Origin: Bacteroidales bacterium UBA5326 | Lineage (GTDB): Bacteria > Bacteroidota > Bacteroidia > Bacteroidales > UBA932 | Direction: 5' to 3' | Length of the DNA stretch: 64,000 nucleotides | NCBI GenBank assembly: GCA_002408205.1 | Contig: DHQY01000004.1 | Coordinates: 1 to 64,000 of the forward strand | The notes under the pieces: generated by a model | Told to the model about the DNA's origin: nothing | Seen by the model: the letters and a program-made list of their open reading frames with translations, nothing else | Database searches by the model: none | In this document: piece after piece, positions 6,998 to 14,658 of the stretch | How positions within the stretch are numbered: position 1 is the stretch's first letter | Layout: every line of letters starts with the position of its first letter | Position numbers and translations under genes: made by a program

Positions 6998-8788
6998 TCA
7001 GGGTTTGGGGATAATGTATCCTGTAAGAGTAAGTTTATCTATGAGCCATATCCTGTCCTCTCCGTTGCGCAACACAGTCACACGGGGTGCGGCTGTCGTT
7101 ACCTGGCTTAATCCCTGGGCCGAGACGGAAAGAATAAACTCATCTTCCTGTTCCGGGCTCTGCGGAACAGATTCCAGCAATAGCAGGGTGCCGGCTTTGT
7201 AGTTCTGGATTCTGAATGAACAGGCCGGGCCGTTAAGCATGGCCCATTGATCTGTATACCGATGGTAAACGCAGACCGGATTGGTCCCGGAATAGATTCC
7301 GAATACGGTCAAATTCAGGAAGGGGTGTTGGGCATATAAGGCCTGGACCACCACAAGGGAATCCCTGGCGGTTCCGCTGCCGTTACTTATATAGATCTTG
7401 CCGGTGCGTGAGGTCAGCTGTGGATTTGAACCGGCCGTAAATACAAGTTCTTCTTCCCGTGTGGCCCGTGTTTCAGTATGTGTGATCCAGCCCGACGCTG
7501 CTGTTCCTACAGTCACGGAATAATCTGTATTGGTTTCCAAACGGGCAGTAAAGCTGCTTTGATCGTCCAAAAATACGGTGTCTGCAAGAAAACGGAGCAC
7601 CGGTTGAACATACTGAATAACGGTAAGCGTATCCGAGAGAGAAGATTCAACGTCTTTAAATACAATACGGGCGGTTCGGTCTACAGAGCCTGAATAGCTG
7701 TTTACCGTCACCTGTACCCTGTCTGTTCTTATAGCTTTTGTCCCGGACACGGTAACCCAGTCGGGAGAACCGGGTATAGTAATATCATAATCAATATTTG
7801 TCTGTAATTCAACCATATACGTACCACCGGACGATGAGGCGTTTATATGGTCCGGCGTTAATATCAGGCGGTCCAGCTGAGCCTGAAAAACGTTTACGGT
7901 ATCCGCTACGTTCCCGGCAGAGAAAATCACCATGCCCTGACGGTTGCCGTTTACTGAACCGGTGGCTACGGAAAAACGTTCCACAGAATCTGTCAGCCCC
8001 TTTGTGTTCAGCTGTGTGATCCATGACGAGGCAGGAGGAATGGTAACGGTGTAATCGGCATTATGGCGGACCGTAACAGAAAAGGTTCCTCCTTCCGAAG
8101 TGAATACTTCCTTGTCTGCAGTAGCAAAGAGCGCATTCGTCTGTTTTTGGGTTACCAGTAAATTTGACGATGCGGACGTGTTGCTGATCCCAATGATCGC
8201 ATTACGGTCGTCATAAGCCGTATTGGCCTGGCCCGAAGTGACCGTGACCACATGGATCCCCGCTACGCCCGAGGTGGGGGAAACCGAAAACCAGTCGCCT
8301 TCGCTTCCCGGGGTCGGCAAGGTAACGGCCCATGGCGTTTTCGAAACCACAATAAAGGTTTTGGCAGATCCGGCAGTAGAAGCCAGGACCACACTGCGTG
8401 GGAACAGCTCGAGGTTGGAAACAGCCTGACGGAACAAAACGGTAACGGTATCTGTTGCGCACAGGAGAGTTATTGTCTGATGCCTTTCTGTTTCTCCCAG
8501 ATTGGGTTTAATAAGCGTAAACACGGCTGTTTGCTTTCCCCGTTTTCCTGTCAAAGGCGAAACGGAGAACCAGGGATCGGGAAGCTGTGGAACCTCAATG
8601 CGCCAATCCGATGGGGAGGAAAAGCGAATATGTACCGTATCCTGCAGAGCCATGGAAGAGGGAATGTCCAATACCGGAGTGAACACCTGCATGAGTTCGG
8701 GGGTTTCGCTTACCGGAACACAGGAATTAATAAAGAAGATCGAAACTGTTATGATAACATAACGGAAAATCAGTGGCCTTGCTTTCAT
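6998..8788 (-). CDS. BACON-domain surface lipoprotein
   Basis: A 596-residue lipoprotein. The N-terminus has a hydrophobic stretch and the lipobox FFINSC with the lipidated Cys at residue 23. The body is a string of about five beta-rich modules with the BACON pattern, a strand then Trp-Phe/Ile-x-V/T at its end (for example DWFSVSPTSG, SSWITQL, PDWVTVSG, SGWITHTE), each about 90 residues. BACON domains are usually adhesion or glycan/mucin-binding modules of Bacteroidota. The C-terminal 100 residues are a separate domain. It is the first gene of a two-gene unit with the M6 protease, suggesting a surface binding protein working with a secreted protease. Confidence 0.82.
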   Translation of the reverse strand: MKARPLIFRYVIITVSIFFINSCVPVSETPELMQVFTPVLDIPSSMALQDTVHIRFSSPSDWRIEVPQLPDPWFSVSPLTGKRGKQTAVFTLIKPNLGETERHQTITLLCATDTVTVLFRQAVSNLELFPRSVVLASTAGSAKTFIVVSKTPWAVTLPTPGSEGDWFSVSPTSGVAGIHVVTVTSGQANTAYDDRNAIIGISNTSASSNLLVTQKQTNALFATADKEVFTSEGGTFSVTVRHNADYTVTIPPASSWITQLNTKGLTDSVERFSVATGSVNGNRQGMVIFSAGNVADTVNVFQAQLDRLILTPDHINASSSGGTYMVELQTNIDYDITIPGSPDWVTVSGTKAIRTDRVQVTVNSYSGSVDRTARIVFKDVESSLSDTLTVIQYVQPVLRFLADTVFLDDQSSFTARLETNTDYSVTVGTAASGWITHTETRATREEELVFTAGSNPQLTSRTGKIYISNGSGTARDSLVVVQALYAQHPFLNLTVFGIYSGTNPVCVYHRYTDQWAMLNGPACSFRIQNYKAGTLLLLESVPQSPEQEDEFILSVSAQGLSQVTTAAPRVTVLRNGEDRIWLIDKLTLTGYIIPKP

Positions 8789-8814
8789 TGTCAGAAATCC
8801 ATGGTATATTATAG

Positions 8815-8822
8815 CAAATATA
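8815..8822 (-). promoter_or_regulatory. Promoter -7 element of the BACON lipoprotein/M6 protease unit
   Basis: TATATTTG on the minus strand, 26 bases upstream of the lipoprotein ATG, matches TAnnTTTG. It is divergent from the MarR promoter 13 bases away. Confidence 0.6.
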
Positions 8823-8835
8823 TGTAATAATTTCT

Positions 8836-8843
8836 TACTTTTG
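8836..8843 (+). promoter_or_regulatory. Promoter -7 element of the marR/cysteate synthase unit
   Basis: TACTTTTG matches TAnnTTTG and is followed two bases later by the palindrome at 8846-8865. Confidence 0.6.
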
Positions 8844-8845
8844 CG

Positions 8846-8865
8846 ATAGTAACCCCATTTACTAT
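8846..8865. promoter_or_regulatory. Putative MarR operator
   Basis: Perfect inverted repeat ATAGTAA, 6-nt spacer, TTACTAT, a 20-bp site between the -7 element and the marR ATG. Size and placement fit autorepression by the MarR protein encoded immediately downstream; the bound protein is inferred. Confidence 0.55.
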
Positions 8866-8870
8866 TAGCT

Positions 8871-9323
8871 ATGATACTAAGTAAAAAAATTGGAGTTTAT
8901 TTAAACCAGGCTCATTTTCTTTTTAAGCAATGTTTCCTTAATGAGCTGGTTAAGAATAATGTAGATCTGACTCCGGAACAATACCTGCTCATAGATCTCT
9001 TGTGGGACAACGGTCAGATGACTCAGCAGGAGATTGCCGACGAGATGCAGAAGGACAAAAATTCAATCACCAAACTGATTGACGGTCTCCAGAAAAAAGG
9101 GTATGTGATCCGGCAGGCCGATGCCGAAGACAGAAGAAAAAACCTGGTGCTTGTTACCGATATGGGCCAGAAACAAAAAATGGAAGTGACGCGTATTGCT
9201 ATTGATGCCGTAGACAATATACTTAACGGAATTCCCACCGATGAACTGAATACCGTTGTTGAAGTGCTCAGTAAACTAAACAAGAACATGAAACGGCTCC
9301 TTAAAAAGAATGAATCTGAATAG
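8871..9323 (+). CDS. MarR-family transcriptional regulator
   Basis: A 150-residue winged-helix regulator. The MarR fold is evident: an N-terminal dimerisation helix, the helix-turn-helix MTQQEIADEMQKDKNSITKLIDGL (given here as MTQQEIADEMQ and KNSITKLIDGL) at about residues 51-73, and the wing signature DAEDRRKNLVLVT at about 83-95. It overlaps the start of the cysteate synthase gene by 14 bases, so the two are co-translated. A 20-bp palindrome lies in its own leader. The context suggests control of sulfonolipid precursor supply, perhaps in response to a lipid or aromatic ligand; the ligand cannot be read from the sequence. Confidence 0.88.
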   Translation: MILSKKIGVYLNQAHFLFKQCFLNELVKNNVDLTPEQYLLIDLLWDNGQMTQQEIADEMQKDKNSITKLIDGLQKKGYVIRQADAEDRRKNLVLVTDMGQKQKMEVTRIAIDAVDNILNGIPTDELNTVVEVLSKLNKNMKRLLKKNESE

Positions 9324-10554
9324 AACCACGATGATTACTGAGTACCAACTGCAAAACTGTGCCAATGGCCGGCTTTTTGATGATCCCGGCTGGTTGTTGT
9401 CCGACCCTCTTTATGAAAAACCAAGCCTCATCAGATCTGTATATAAAAAAATTCAACTGGAACCCGGCCTTGCGTCAGACGGTATTTACCGGTTCTCAGA
9501 CTGGTTGCCAGTAAACAGAAAGCTAAAAGGATCCGCATCTCCTGTGACATACAAAAGTGAAGGACTGGCCCGTCATCTGAAACTGAATCATTTATATATT
9601 ACTTTTAACGGCTACTGGCCCGAAAAAGGTGCCTTCATGAAGACCTGCACGTTCAAGGAAACCGAGGCTTTTTCTGTGTGTGCGCATATCCCCGAAAATG
9701 AGAAACGTACCATGGTGGTGGCTTCTGCCGGTAATACAGCCCGTGCGTTTGCCAGGGTTTGTTCGGAAAATAAGATTTCCCTGCTTTTGTTTGTGCCATC
9801 TGATAATATTGATACCCTGTGGTTCGAAGAAAAACCGGATGATTGCGTAAAACTCATTTGTACCCCTCAGGGGTCAGACTATTTCGATGCCATTGAATTG
9901 AGTGAACAATATTGTGCCAAAGAAGGATATTTTGCCGAGGGCGGAGCTAAGAACATAGCCCGCCGCGACGGCATGGGGACCACGGTACTGTCTGCTGCTA
10001 CTTATATCGGGCGGATCCCGGACTATTATTTTCAGGCTATAGGAAGCGGTACCGGGACCATTGCCGCCTGGGAAGCCAATCTTCGTCTGCTCCGCGACGG
10101 ACGGTTTGGCAACGTCAAGATGTGTCTGTTGCCGTCTCAGAATGCACCGTTCCTTCCCATGTATGAAGCCTGGCAGAGCGGGACACGGGCGCTTACGCCC
10201 ATGGATCCTGTTGAGGCGCGTAAGAAAGCGGCATCTATCCATGCCAGGGTGCTGTCTAATCGCAAACCGCCCTATTCCCTGCCCGGAGGGCTTTTCGATG
10301 CTCTGAACGATACGGGAGGGTCAATAGGTTATGCCACCAACGAAGAACTCGTCTGTGCCTCGGCGTTGTTCGAAGAATTGGAAGGGATAGATATTAATCC
10401 CGCTGCCGGGGTGGCTGTTGCGAGCCTCATAAAAAAAGTAAGGTCCGGGGAAATAGACCGAACCCGCATTATAATGCTGAACATCACCGGTGGGGGAGAA
10501 AAGTTATTCAGAGCCACTCATACAGTTACTTACCTGCTTCCCTGCGGGGCCTGA
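9310..10554 (+). CDS. Cysteate synthase (PLP-dependent, threonine-synthase-like)
   Basis: A fold-type II PLP enzyme of 414 residues belonging to the cysteate synthase group, which makes L-cysteate from phosphoserine and sulfite. Seen: the PLP lysine K116 in TFKETEA, the substrate loop SAGNTA at 139-144, and the phosphate-binding glycine loop GSGTGT at 245-250. N-terminal TEYQLQNCANG corresponds to the short zinc-finger-like lead of threonine synthases. An ATG seven codons downstream (9331) is an alternative start. Cysteate is the polar head precursor of sulfonolipids; an alpha-oxoamine synthase and an SDR follow on the opposite strand. The last 29 bases overlap the 3' end of the SDR gene. Confidence 0.85.
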   Translation: MNLNRTTMITEYQLQNCANGRLFDDPGWLLSDPLYEKPSLIRSVYKKIQLEPGLASDGIYRFSDWLPVNRKLKGSASPVTYKSEGLARHLKLNHLYITFNGYWPEKGAFMKTCTFKETEAFSVCAHIPENEKRTMVVASAGNTARAFARVCSENKISLLLFVPSDNIDTLWFEEKPDDCVKLICTPQGSDYFDAIELSEQYCAKEGYFAEGGAKNIARRDGMGTTVLSAATYIGRIPDYYFQAIGSGTGTIAAWEANLRLLRDGRFGNVKMCLLPSQNAPFLPMYEAWQSGTRALTPMDPVEARKKAASIHARVLSNRKPPYSLPGGLFDALNDTGGSIGYATNEELVCASALFEELEGIDINPAAGVAVASLIKKVRSGEIDRTRIIMLNITGGGEKLFRATHTVTYLLPCGA

Positions 10555-11359
10555 GCGGTGAATCCGGCTCGCTGGCCATCATCCGGTATTCAAGCCGGGA
10601 GACAAGGCGGGGACAGAATTTGGATAAAAAGACTGTTGCTTTGCCTACGGGTGTGAGTATAACAAAATCTTTGCGCTTAATAATGCCGCGCAGCATATGA
10701 CGAGCGACTTCACGGGCTGTCATCATCCTGTCTTCAGCACGGGGCGTTTCTCCCTGACGTGAACCGTCGGCCGTAAGGGCTGAATAACGAACATTCGATG
10801 CCGTAAATCCGGGTGCAAAAGTCATAACGTGCAGTCCGTCGTAGAGATGTTCGGTCCGCAGCGTGTCCAGAAATCCGTTCATGGCAAATTTAGAGGCCGA
10901 ATAGCCTGTTCTGGCAGGGAGGCCTTTGAAACCGGCAATAGATGTTACGCCAACAACAGAGCCTTTTCTTTCCAGCAGCCAGGGCAGGGCGTATTTGGTG
11001 CAATACACGCATCCCCAGAAATTAACGTCCATGAGTCTTCGTATTACATTAAGATCAAGATCCCTGAACAGGGCGCGCATTGACAGTCCGGCATTATTAA
11101 CGAGAATATCAATTCGGCCAAAACGTTCAACGGTTTTTTCAATAAGACGTTTGCAGTCTTTCTCCAATGAAACGTCAGCAGCGACAATAAGTACGGGCGT
11201 TGACACCAATTCGGCCGACAGGGCAAGCAGTTTATCTTCCGAGCGGGCAGCCAGAACCAGGCAGGCACCTTCGCTTCCAAAGAGCCTGGCGCATTCAAGA
11301 CCGATCCCGGATGATGCACCTGTAATTACGACTACCTTTTCCTTTAGGCAGGATGACAT
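10526..11359 (-). CDS. Short-chain dehydrogenase/reductase, probable 3-ketocapnine reductase
   Basis: Classical SDR of 277 residues. Cofactor loop TGASSGIG at 13-20, NNAG at 88-91, and catalytic S140, Y153 and K157 are all present. The AARSED stretch after the second strand suggests NADP preference. It begins 2 bases after the acyltransferase-like gene. In sphingolipid and sulfonolipid pathways the keto group left by the oxoamine synthase is reduced by an SDR, so reduction of 3-ketocapnine is the natural inference. A general 3-ketosphinganine or unrelated reductase cannot be excluded. Its 3' end overlaps the cysteate synthase gene. Confidence 0.8.
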   Translation of the reverse strand: MSSCLKEKVVVITGASSGIGLECARLFGSEGACLVLAARSEDKLLALSAELVSTPVLIVAADVSLEKDCKRLIEKTVERFGRIDILVNNAGLSMRALFRDLDLNVIRRLMDVNFWGCVYCTKYALPWLLERKGSVVGVTSIAGFKGLPARTGYSASKFAMNGFLDTLRTEHLYDGLHVMTFAPGFTASNVRYSALTADGSRQGETPRAEDRMMTAREVARHMLRGIIKRKDFVILTPVGKATVFLSKFCPRLVSRLEYRMMASEPDSPLRPRREAGK

Positions 11360-11361
11360 GA

Positions 11362-12615
11362 TCAGATGATTGCCTTATTTTGAATCTCCTGTCCCTTATA
11401 AGCGCCGGCGTCCAGTTTCCTGTGAATTTCCTCGAAGGCGTTAAGGGTATATTCTACGTGTTCCAGATTGTGCATGGCGGTAGGGATCAAACGGTACATA
11501 ATAACGCCTTTGGGCACTACAGGGTAAACAACCACAGAGCAGAAGATTTTGTAATGTTCGCGCAGATCTATAAGAATATTGGTGGCTTCGGCCAGTTCCC
11601 CTTTCAGGAAAACAGGTGTCACACAAGCCTGGGCAGCACCAATATCAAAGCCGCGTTTTCTGAGTCCGTCCTGCAATGCACGCGTAACGGTCCAGAGTTG
11701 TTCTCTGAGTTCGGGACGGTTCCGGACCATGTCCAGACGTTTGAGCAGACCTTCCACCATAGCCATAGGCAGGCTCTTGGCATAGATCTGGGAACGGAGG
11801 TTGTAACGAAGGTAGTTGATGATATCGGCGGGGCCGGAAAAAAACCCGCCGATCCCTGCCATGGTCTTGGCAAAAGCACCGAAATACAGGTCAACCTCAT
11901 CCATTACACCAAAATGCTCCGATGTACCGCGCCCGTTCTCGCCCATAACACCAAAACCGTGAGCATCGTCAATAAGAATGCGGAAATTGTATTTTTTCTT
12001 TAGCGATACAATCTGATCCAGGAAACCCAGGGCACCGGTCATACCGTACACGCCTTCCGTGATAAGCAGGATCCCGCCGCCGCTTTCGCCGGTAAGCCGA
12101 GTGGCGCGTTCGAGTGCATGTTCGCATTTTTCCAGATTGTTGTGAGGATAAACAATACGCTGGCCCATATGCAGTCTCAGGCCGTCCATGATACAGGCAT
12201 GTGCTTCCGAGTCGTAAACAACCACATCGCGACGGTTAAGCAGAGCGTCTATGGTAGAGATCATGCCCTGGTATCCGAAGTTAAAGAGGAATGCATCTTC
12301 TTTCTTTTCAAAATCGGCCAGCTCCCGTTCCAGCTGTTCATGGAGGCTTGTGTGGCCGCTCATCATGCGGGCGCCCATAGGGTAGGCAAGTCCCCATTTG
12401 GCGGCAGCTTTTGCGTCTGCATCCCTTACTTCCGGATGATTGGCCAGACCCAGGTAGTTGTTAAAGGTCCAGGCAAGCATTTGCTGCCCCTGGAATGTCA
12501 TATAGGGTTGAATGGGTCCCTCCAGTTTAGGAAACATAAAATAACCGTGAGCTTTCTTACGGTATTGTCCCAGGGGTCCGCCTTCATCTTTTTTTATTCT
12601 GTCAAAAATATCCAT
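11362..12615 (-). CDS. Alpha-oxoamine synthase, probable cysteate-C-fatty acyltransferase
   Basis: A PLP enzyme of 417 residues from the alpha-oxoamine synthase family (serine palmitoyltransferase, KBL, BioF, HemA). Seen: N-terminal FNNYLGLANHPEV, the DDAHGFGVMG segment with D217 and H219, and the PLP lysine K250 in GAFAKTMAGIGGF. With cysteate synthase and an SDR next to it, condensation of L-cysteate with a fatty acyl thioester to give 3-ketocapnine is the best guess. Serine palmitoyltransferase activity is the main alternative, since residues distinguishing the two were not checked by alignment. It starts 2 bases after gyrB and is probably co-transcribed with it. Confidence 0.8.
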   Translation of the reverse strand: MDIFDRIKKDEGGPLGQYRKKAHGYFMFPKLEGPIQPYMTFQGQQMLAWTFNNYLGLANHPEVRDADAKAAAKWGLAYPMGARMMSGHTSLHEQLERELADFEKKEDAFLFNFGYQGMISTIDALLNRRDVVVYDSEAHACIMDGLRLHMGQRIVYPHNNLEKCEHALERATRLTGESGGGILLITEGVYGMTGALGFLDQIVSLKKKYNFRILIDDAHGFGVMGENGRGTSEHFGVMDEVDLYFGAFAKTMAGIGGFFSGPADIINYLRYNLRSQIYAKSLPMAMVEGLLKRLDMVRNRPELREQLWTVTRALQDGLRKRGFDIGAAQACVTPVFLKGELAEATNILIDLREHYKIFCSVVVYPVVPKGVIMYRLIPTAMHNLEHVEYTLNAFEEIHRKLDAGAYKGQEIQNKAII

Positions 12616-12617
12616 AA

Positions 12618-14603
12618 TTAAGCGTCAATATTTGCGTACTTGGCATGTTGTTCAATGAATTCTCTGCGCGGCGGCACTTCGTCTCCCATGAGCATGGAGA
12701 AGATCCGGTCAGCCTCAACGGCGTTTTCAATGGTGATCTGCCTGAGAATACGTTTTTCCGGGTTCATGGTGGTTTCCCAAAGCTGGGCGGCGTCCATCTC
12801 GCCGAGACCTTTGTATCGTTGCACTGTCACCCCCGCTTCCTTTCCCTTTCCCAGTTCTTCAACGGCGGCCCGGCGTTCCTCCTCGGTCCAGCAATATCGC
12901 CCTTCTTTGCCTCGTTTCACAAGGTATAGGGGTGGCGATGCAATGTACACATGCCCTCCCCGGATAAGGTCCACCATATGACGGAAGAAGAAGGTGAGCA
13001 GCAGGGTGTCAATATGGCTTCCGTCCACATCGGCGTCGGTCATGATAATGACGCGATGGTAGCGCAGTTTGCTCAGGTTAAGAGCCTTACTGTCTTCTTC
13101 GGTGCCCCTTGTCACTCCAAAGGCTGTATAAATATTGCGTATTTCTTCACTTTCAAAGATGCGGTGTTCTTGTGCTTTTTCCACGTTCAGGATCTTACCG
13201 CGCAACGGCAGGATGGCCTGGAACGATCGGTCACGACCGCTCTTAGCCGTACCGCCTGCGGAATCTCCTTCTACAAGAAAGATCTCGCACTGTTCCGGGT
13301 CACGGCTCGAACAGTCGGCAAGCTTGCCGGGAAGACCGGCTCCGGACATCACGGTTTTGCGTTGTACCAATTCGCGCGCCTTTCTGGCGGCGTGACGGGC
13401 AGTAGCGGCCAGGATGACTTTGTCAATAATAGTTCTGGCATCTTTAGGGTTCTCTTCCAGGTAATTATCCAGGGCAGTGCTCACGGCCTGCGAAACTGCG
13501 GACATAACTTCGCTGTTCCCCAGTTTGGTCTTGGTCTGGCCCTCGAACTGAGGCTCGTTTACCTTAACAGATATGATAGCGGTAAGCCCTTCACGGAAAT
13601 CGGCAGGATCAATATCGAATTTAAGTTTGCTCAACATGCCTGATTTGTCGGCATAACTCTTGAGCGTGGTGGTAAGTCCCCGGCGAAATCCACTCAGATG
13701 CGTGCCTCCTTCTATAGTGTTGATATTGTTTACATACGAATGAATATTCTCAGAGAACCCCGTGTTGTATTGCATGGCAATCTCAATGGGAACATTGGTC
13801 TTGTTTGTCTCCAGGTAGATGGGATTTTCTGTTAGAGGCTCTCTTGTTTTATCCAGGAATTTGACAAAATCGCGCAGCCCGTTATCTGAATAAAATACTT
13901 CTTTACGAAAGCCCTGCCTGGTTACGTTTTCAGATTCGACTTCCTCGGTGAAAGCATCTTCTTCTGCATTCTCCCTGTGATCTTCCATGGTAAGACTGAT
14001 GCCTTTGTTAAGAAAAGCCAGCTCGCGCAGGCGCGCCGCCAGGATGTCGTAATTGTAATCGGTACCCAGAGTAAAGATTTCTTTATCAGGTATGAAATAA
14101 ATCTCGGTTCCCGTGCGATCCGAGTCTCCGATAATAGCTACGTCGGCCAGGGGGACGCCGCGTGAATATTCTTGCCTGAAAATCTTGCCTTCCCTGTAAA
14201 TGGTGGCAATGAGCGTACTGGACAAGGCGTTCACGCATGAAAGGCCTACTCCGTGCAAGCCTCCGGATACTTTATAGGAATCTTTAGAAAACTTACCTCC
14301 GGCATGCAAGACGGTTAATACGACTTCCAGAGCGGAACGGCCTTCTTTTTCGTGCATTCCGGTAGGAATTCCCCGGCCGTTGTCAATTACAGTTATGCTT
14401 CCGTTTGCGTTGATTAGGACTTCAATATTGGTACAATAACCTGCGAGAGCTTCGTCAATGGAGTTGTCAACTACTTCGTAAACAAGATGGTGCAATCCCC
14501 TGGACCCTACATCTCCAATGTACATGGAAGGACGCTTTCTGACTGCTTCCAGGCCTTCCAATACCTGGATACTTTCCGCTGAATACTGATTCTCTTTACT
14601 CAC
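12618..14603 (-). CDS. gyrB: DNA gyrase subunit B
   Basis: ATPase subunit of gyrase, which introduces negative supercoils; 661 residues. GHKL ATPase motifs EVVDNSIDEALAG, DNGRGIPTG and GGLHGVGLSCVNAL are followed by the transducer and the TOPRIM signature EGDSAGGTAKSGRDR with PLRGKILNVEKA, then DADVDGSHI. The C-terminus ends IEQHAKYANIDA, typical of GyrB rather than ParE. It has its own -7 element at 14627-14634, and the two sulfonolipid-type genes follow with 2-base gaps. Confidence 0.95.
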   Translation of the reverse strand: MSKENQYSAESIQVLEGLEAVRKRPSMYIGDVGSRGLHHLVYEVVDNSIDEALAGYCTNIEVLINANGSITVIDNGRGIPTGMHEKEGRSALEVVLTVLHAGGKFSKDSYKVSGGLHGVGLSCVNALSSTLIATIYREGKIFRQEYSRGVPLADVAIIGDSDRTGTEIYFIPDKEIFTLGTDYNYDILAARLRELAFLNKGISLTMEDHRENAEEDAFTEEVESENVTRQGFRKEVFYSDNGLRDFVKFLDKTREPLTENPIYLETNKTNVPIEIAMQYNTGFSENIHSYVNNINTIEGGTHLSGFRRGLTTTLKSYADKSGMLSKLKFDIDPADFREGLTAIISVKVNEPQFEGQTKTKLGNSEVMSAVSQAVSTALDNYLEENPKDARTIIDKVILAATARHAARKARELVQRKTVMSGAGLPGKLADCSSRDPEQCEIFLVEGDSAGGTAKSGRDRSFQAILPLRGKILNVEKAQEHRIFESEEIRNIYTAFGVTRGTEEDSKALNLSKLRYHRVIIMTDADVDGSHIDTLLLTFFFRHMVDLIRGGHVYIASPPLYLVKRGKEGRYCWTEEERRAAVEELGKGKEAGVTVQRYKGLGEMDAAQLWETTMNPEKRILRQITIENAVEADRIFSMLMGDEVPPRREFIEQHAKYANIDA

Positions 14604-14609
14604 TTTTTT

Positions 14610-14634
14610 TATCTTTGATTAACATACAAAGATA
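14610..14634. promoter_or_regulatory. gyrB promoter; facing -7 elements form an inverted repeat
   Basis: TATCTTTG on the minus strand (14627-14634) is the gyrB -7 element. The same octamer occurs on the plus strand at 14610-14617, so the pair forms a perfect 8-bp inverted repeat with a 9-nt spacer. The plus-strand copy faces the antisense side of the barrel gene and may be non-functional. Confidence 0.5.
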
Positions 14635-14658
14635 CGAAAAAGTGTGCAGAAATCCTAA

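Noticed and set aside
11362..12615. 2-amino-3-ketobutyrate CoA ligase or BioF
   Set aside because: Neither a threonine dehydrogenase nor biotin genes are present; cysteate synthase and an SDR nearby make a lipid role more likely, though not proven.
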